64,000 nucleotides of DNA from contig NC_090783.1 in assembly GCF_040054535.1 (NCBI RefSeq), positions 809,001 through 873,000 on the forward strand. The letters run 5' to 3'. Position 1 is the first letter of the stretch. Every line of letters starts with the position of its first letter. The notes under the pieces were generated by a model. That model was not told the origin of the DNA. It ran no database searches and was given only the letters and a program-made list of their open reading frames with translations. Source of the stretch: Antennarius striatus (taxonomy: Eukaryota; Chordata; Actinopteri; Lophiiformes; Antennariidae). The position numbers were made by a program, and so were the translations under genes. Shown in pieces: positions 59,795 through 64,000 of this stretch.

Positions 59795-61829
59795 CACACA
59801 GCATTGGAATGGAGGTGTGTGTGTCCGTGTGTGTGTGTGTCCGTGTGTGTGCGTCTCACCTGTATGGGCAGGTTGTCAACCAATGATATGACCCCGAACA
59901 GCACCAGTAGGATGTTGGTGAAGGTGAACGCCCTCATGGCGTTGGTCAGTTTCTGGACTGTTCTGTCTCTCTTTGGGGGGTCTGATGGACTGAAGGGGGG
60001 AGGACAGAAGGTCAGGGAGGAAGACAAGATGTTCTTCATCTTTTATATGATAGGATGCCGAAGCGACACCCTCGTACCTGTTCTCTGTTTGTGTGTTGGC
60101 GTTCTCCTCTTCACACTCCTTCATCCTCCAGTCCATGATGTAGCCAATCAGAGGGCAGGTCAGCAAACACAAGAGCTGCATCGTACCGAAGATGGACGAG
60201 TAGAAGCTCACTGGAGAGCAATGAAAAAACAAAAAAAACCCAAAATAAGATAAAATAAAATCTAAATTTTTTAAAGAAAAAGTTTTATGATATTTTTAAG
60301 AAATAATTTTAAATTTTACATTTAAATATTATATTTTATTTATTTCTAAATATTACATTTAAATATTAGATACAATATATTTAAATATTAAATTTAAACT
60401 ATTTTTAAGAAATACATTTTAAGAAATAAAATGAAATGATAAAATTAAATTCAATAAATAATAATAATTAAATAAATAAATAAAGTTATAATATAATATA
60501 GAATAACATAATATAATAAATTAATTTCAAAATGTAGAAAAATACCAATGAAATTAAGAATATTAACAGAGAACAGAAATATGATAAATGGCTGAAAACA
60601 CCATAGATGGAATTAAAAGAAATGGTTATTGAAGGACAAAATCACATCTAATCTAGATTATAAAACACATTTCTAAAAAAAACAACAACTTATTACTCAA
60701 ATAAGTATAAAGTATTACTTGTTGTACAGTATTGGTAATATTTCACATGAAAAGCCTTGGGTTTCCATCACTTGACAGCTGCAATGCTTTTATTCTGAAG
60801 GGACAGGTGTTCCCTATAAATTAAGACCTGGTCCATATAAAGACCTGGTCCATGTAAAGACCTGGTCCATGTAAAAACCTGGTCCATATAAAGACCTGGT
60901 CCATATAAAGACCTGGTCCATGTAAAGACCTGGTCCATATAAAGACCTGGTCCATGTAAAGACCTGGTCTACGCTGCAGGTGAACAACCAACAGAACCGT
61001 CCCAAGACTTTAGTCCACTTTAACCCTGAGAGTCTCACCGTTTTCTTTCACTTCCTGCTTCATTTCTTCAGAGGCTGAAACAGAAGCATCAGCAGGTCAG
61101 GTGGGTTCAGTGGACGCGACTGTTGACAGCAACGACAAACAAACAAACAAACAAACAAACAAACAAACATTTCTTACGGCTCGGGTTGCCGTGGGTCACC
61201 AGGAACTCCAGCATCTTGTTCATGGCGCCCATGAAGAAGATCAGCCTCAGTTGGGTCATCGCCATGGTGATGAGACTCCACAGGAAGATGGGAGAGCACA
61301 TGGAGTGACAGAGCGGCACCGAGCTGCTCTGACCCCGCGGGGCGCTCTGGGGGCGGGTCGGCACCGGCTCCGGCTGCTTGGGCCCCATGGTGTCCTCCAG
61401 GAGGGTCACATGGGTGACGTAGCGGTCCCCGGTCACATGGTCCTCCGTCACCACGCCACTCATCTTCACCTTTTTACTGCAGAAAGAAAGAAAGACTTTT
61501 AATTTACGATAAAGTCTCTTCATTCCCCACTAGGTCCTCATTTAAAATGTTCTACTGCCCCCTAGTGGTGGGAAGATACACCATCATAAACATAATTATG
61601 TTTGTAACCATGATGAAGGACACGCGTGTCAACTGACGTGTATCTGCTGTCCTCCGGCGCCGGGAAGGACTCAGCCGGCCAGTTCAGGAAGCAGTTCAGG
61701 AAAACCAGACAGGCCAACCCTGACCACGCCCACATGATGACCCGGAAGGACACGCCCACATCATAGATGAGCTGGAGGAGGAGGAGACGGACACCATATA
61801 GCTGGTGTCTGTATAGCATACAGACACCA

Positions 61830-61863
<34 letters not shown>

Positions 61864-61963
61864 CATCCACCTTGACACCGGGGAAGGTGACGGCGGATGA
61901 CGCGTACGAGCCGATCATCAGGGACAGGATGGTTGATCGGACGTTTCCAAACATGTTGGGCAG
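59187..61963 (-). CDS. slc43a1: SLC43A1 / LAT3 neutral amino-acid transporter, C-terminal two thirds
   Basis: Sodium-independent facilitated transporter of large neutral amino acids, twelve membrane spans. Nine exons (61871-61963, 61638-61771, 61178-61476, 61039-61074, 60078-60210, 59860-59989, 59662-59735, 59453-59576, 59187-59375) encode the last 403 residues of about 560. Diagnostic blocks: [131 protein letters not shown] and a final [15 protein letters not shown]. These follow SLC43A1 more closely than SLC43A2 or A3. The N-terminal spans must lie off the right edge. The large loop (exon 61178-61476) and the C-terminus are the most divergent parts. Confidence 0.92.
60823..60969. repeat. 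17-bp minisatellite (SLC43A1 intron)
   Basis: Eight to nine copies of AGACCTGGTCCATATAA with TATAA/TGTAA variants. Confidence 0.95.
61556..61568 (-). promoter_or_regulatory. CTCF-consensus site in an SLC43A1 intron
   Basis: CCACTAGGGGGCA on the minus strand fits the CTCF core at every position. Confidence 0.45.
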
Positions 61964-62263
61964 CTGAGAAGCAGACAGAGAAAACATCAAATAAAACAAA
62001 AATGAACAAGATTTAAAGGAAAATATTCAAAGTCGTGACTTAAAACAGTTCAAATGTGTGTTTAGTCTGATGGAGCTTGGGAACTCGTTTCCGTGGAGAC
62101 CACAAGTACAACAACGTGAGCCATACACGCCAAAGAAAAAGTCGACTTTGTGATGTCGTTGACGTGTGTGGAGATGTAATACACATGTATTAATATTAGA
62201 GAAGCACTTCCTGAAACATCACAGACCTGACCTGAAGCTGCCCTCTGATTGGCTGCTCTGGCG

Positions 62264-62276
62264 CCAGCAGGGGGCG
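62264..62276 (+). promoter_or_regulatory. CTCF-consensus site
   Basis: CCAGCAGGGGGCG, a perfect core match, on the plus strand and divergent from the minus-strand site 700 bp to the left. The wider context CAGCAGGGGGCGCCGC is shared with the site at 11014. Confidence 0.5.
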
Positions 62277-62323
62277 CCGCTGCTTTTTATAACTGTCATT
62301 AAAGTCTGAGTGCCAGGCGTGCA

Positions 62324-62367
<44 letters not shown>

Positions 62368-62553
62368 CGCTCTCTGCACACACAGATGGTCCGTGTGGGT
62401 GTGTCTCCCTAACTTTAGACCCGGCTGGCTCCGCCCCCCCCCCCCCCCGCCCCCCAGTAGCACAAGGATGGCGTTCTCGATGCCGGCCTTCATGATCCGT
62501 TTCAGCTCCTATCAGATGTTTCAGATGACGACTCCTTTCTATTCTGAACCTTT

Positions 62554-62592
<39 letters not shown>

Positions 62593-63075
62593 CCTACTCA
62601 GTGTCGGGTGTGAACCTGATTCAGAACCCAAACCAGAACCTGATGTGGACGCGGATCAGATCTGATCTGAGGGGATCTGAAAACAAATCGTTGGTTTAAT
62701 AAACCTGAACCGTTCAACGTTAATGTTTAACAAACTTTAAGTAAAAGACGAGAAAAGTTTAATTTTCTGTGCTGGTCAAGATGAAGATGATGAAGATGAT
62801 GAAGATAATGAAGATGATGAAGATGATGAAGATGCTGACGATGTCCTGATTGGGCCTCAGGACCATGGATGAGGGCTGATCACGCCAACATGGCCAAATT
62901 ATTTAGCCTGATGCTAATGCTATTGCTAAAGATGTGTAAAATCCCAATATCGACAACCCACAGACTCGGATTTCACGTGTCATGTTAACATGAGTCAGCA
63001 GGTCTCAGACTCAGTGAACAGTTTGCTCTGATGTCACTTCCTGTGGTCTTTTGGTGGAACTCTGAATGTTTTCTA

Positions 63076-63158
63076 GTTTGATGAACAGGAAGTGACATCA
63101 GCTGGGCTTAGCCTTTACACCCCCCAGGAGGAAATTCATTCAGCAGAGGTTGAGATGG
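63076..63158. repeat. Dispersed repeat, copy B
   Basis: Same blocks as 34480-34611 in the same orientation, but with the roughly 50-bp spacer absent and a small CAGCAGAGG change near the end. Confidence 0.75.
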
Positions 63159-63801
63159 AAAAACCAGGAGGGGGTTGACCCCCCCCCCAAATAATCACAG
63201 CCCGCTTGTAACCATGGAATCTAAAAGAAACAGATGCTAAATGCCTCCCCACCCCCCCACCCCCGCTGTCATCAGACAAGTTTCCATGTCGTAGATTTGA
63301 TCCAGTGTTTTGTTCCGTTCTTATCAGCCCCCATCGTTTCCATGCCCCCCCACCACCACACCCCCCCCCTCTTTCCACTGGCCGTCCTTCAGTAATAATA
63401 AAGAAATAATCAATAAATAATATGTAATGACGGCCCGCTGTAGAGTTTTTTGCAGTGACTGAATGTGTTTTGTTCTTTACATCTGGATTAGAATTCAGAT
63501 CAGGATTAGGATTAATTTAGCAGGTTTATCAAACGAAGTCGGTTTTGTTTGAGCTCAGCTAATGAATGATTTACTGCAGGTTAAAGAATCCGGAGTTAAT
63601 ATTAAAGTAAACATTAACCGAAAAGTCAGGTCACCCAATCCACAGGAACCATCTACTGAAGTGATGCATGATGGGATAGCTCTATCTGATGGTCTCCACT
63701 GGGGTGGGGTGGGGGGGTAAATAGAGTGTCTATTTGAGGACTCCAGACATAGCAGCAGCTACATGACCCCCCAGGACTGGGCAAGACCAGTAGCTGGTCT
63801 A

Positions 63802-63868
<67 letters not shown>

Positions 63869-64000
63869 GGGGGGGTGACCAATCAGCTGATGATACCTGA
63901 ACCATGTGACAACAGCTGTCATCTAGTCGTCACGGCGCACGTCCATCACTTGCTGCATGAGTACATCCCATAATATTATAACTCGAGTGTGGGAAGATTA

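Larger units (their letters stand above)
61970..64000. other. Right-hand end, probably an SLC43A1 intron
   Basis: No SLC43A1 N-terminal exon could be found here. The stretch holds TG runs (about 62329-62365, 63805-63865), a CA run (about 62553-62591), a GATGAA repeat (about 62777-62835), C-rich tracts and the dispersed repeat at 63076. Confidence 0.5.

Noticed and set aside
62299-62493. A minus-strand frame MKAGIENAILVLLGG
   Set aside because: It does not match the SLC43A1 N-terminus or another family I know, and runs into CA repeats; treated as chance.

Overview
This is a vertebrate genomic window, almost certainly from a ray-finned (percomorph-like) fish. Genes have short introns with GT-AG borders. 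Interspersed repeats are of fish type: Rex1/Babar and L2-like LINE ends, Tc1, hAT and pogo-like DNA elements, and long CA/TG runs. Multigene families include C2H2 zinc fingers opening with an MCDVQTLRAFV-type exon and GIMAP GTPases. There is no bacterial or organelle DNA, no CRISPR array and no convincing retrovirus-like element.

Layout, left to right. 0.3-5.2 kb (-): first 11 exons of complement C3, with the 3' part off the left edge. 6.9-9.6 kb: a damaged C2H2 zinc-finger locus whose finger exons (+) and first exon (-) point towards each other, between LINE fragments. 12.3-15.4 kb (-): WIPF2, an actin/WASP regulator, with upstream exon and promoter near 18 kb. 18.8-19.4 kb (+): an intact, intronless MRPL21. 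20.8-28.6 kb (-): a GIMAP cluster with two intact genes and two fragments, both genes carrying an ISRE-like element at the same distance from the ATG. 30.4-36.2 kb (-): TESK1 kinase. 39.5-42.8 kb (+): TMX2. 45.0-52.9 kb (-): ZDHHC5 palmitoyltransferase, convergent with TMX2. 59.2-62.0 kb (-): C-terminal two thirds of SLC43A1 (LAT3), with the 5' exons off the right edge. From general knowledge of human 11q12, TMX2, ZDHHC5 and SLC43A1 lie close together there too, so the right third looks like conserved linkage.

The genes do not form one pathway. C3 and the GIMAPs are immune genes; WIPF2 and TESK1 both act on actin; TMX2 and ZDHHC5 are membrane-system proteins. The unusual material is mostly non-coding: many intronic minisatellites, one copying the C3 exon 3 splice donor about 14 times and one repeating AACCGGTT about 35 times in TMX2 intron 1; a U2 snRNA 5' fragment in a C3 intron; and recombined GIMAP and hAT copies. 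I did not find a clear undescribed gene system. The strongest leads are the splice-donor minisatellite, the intronless MRPL21, the zinc-finger inversion and the GIMAP promoter symmetry.
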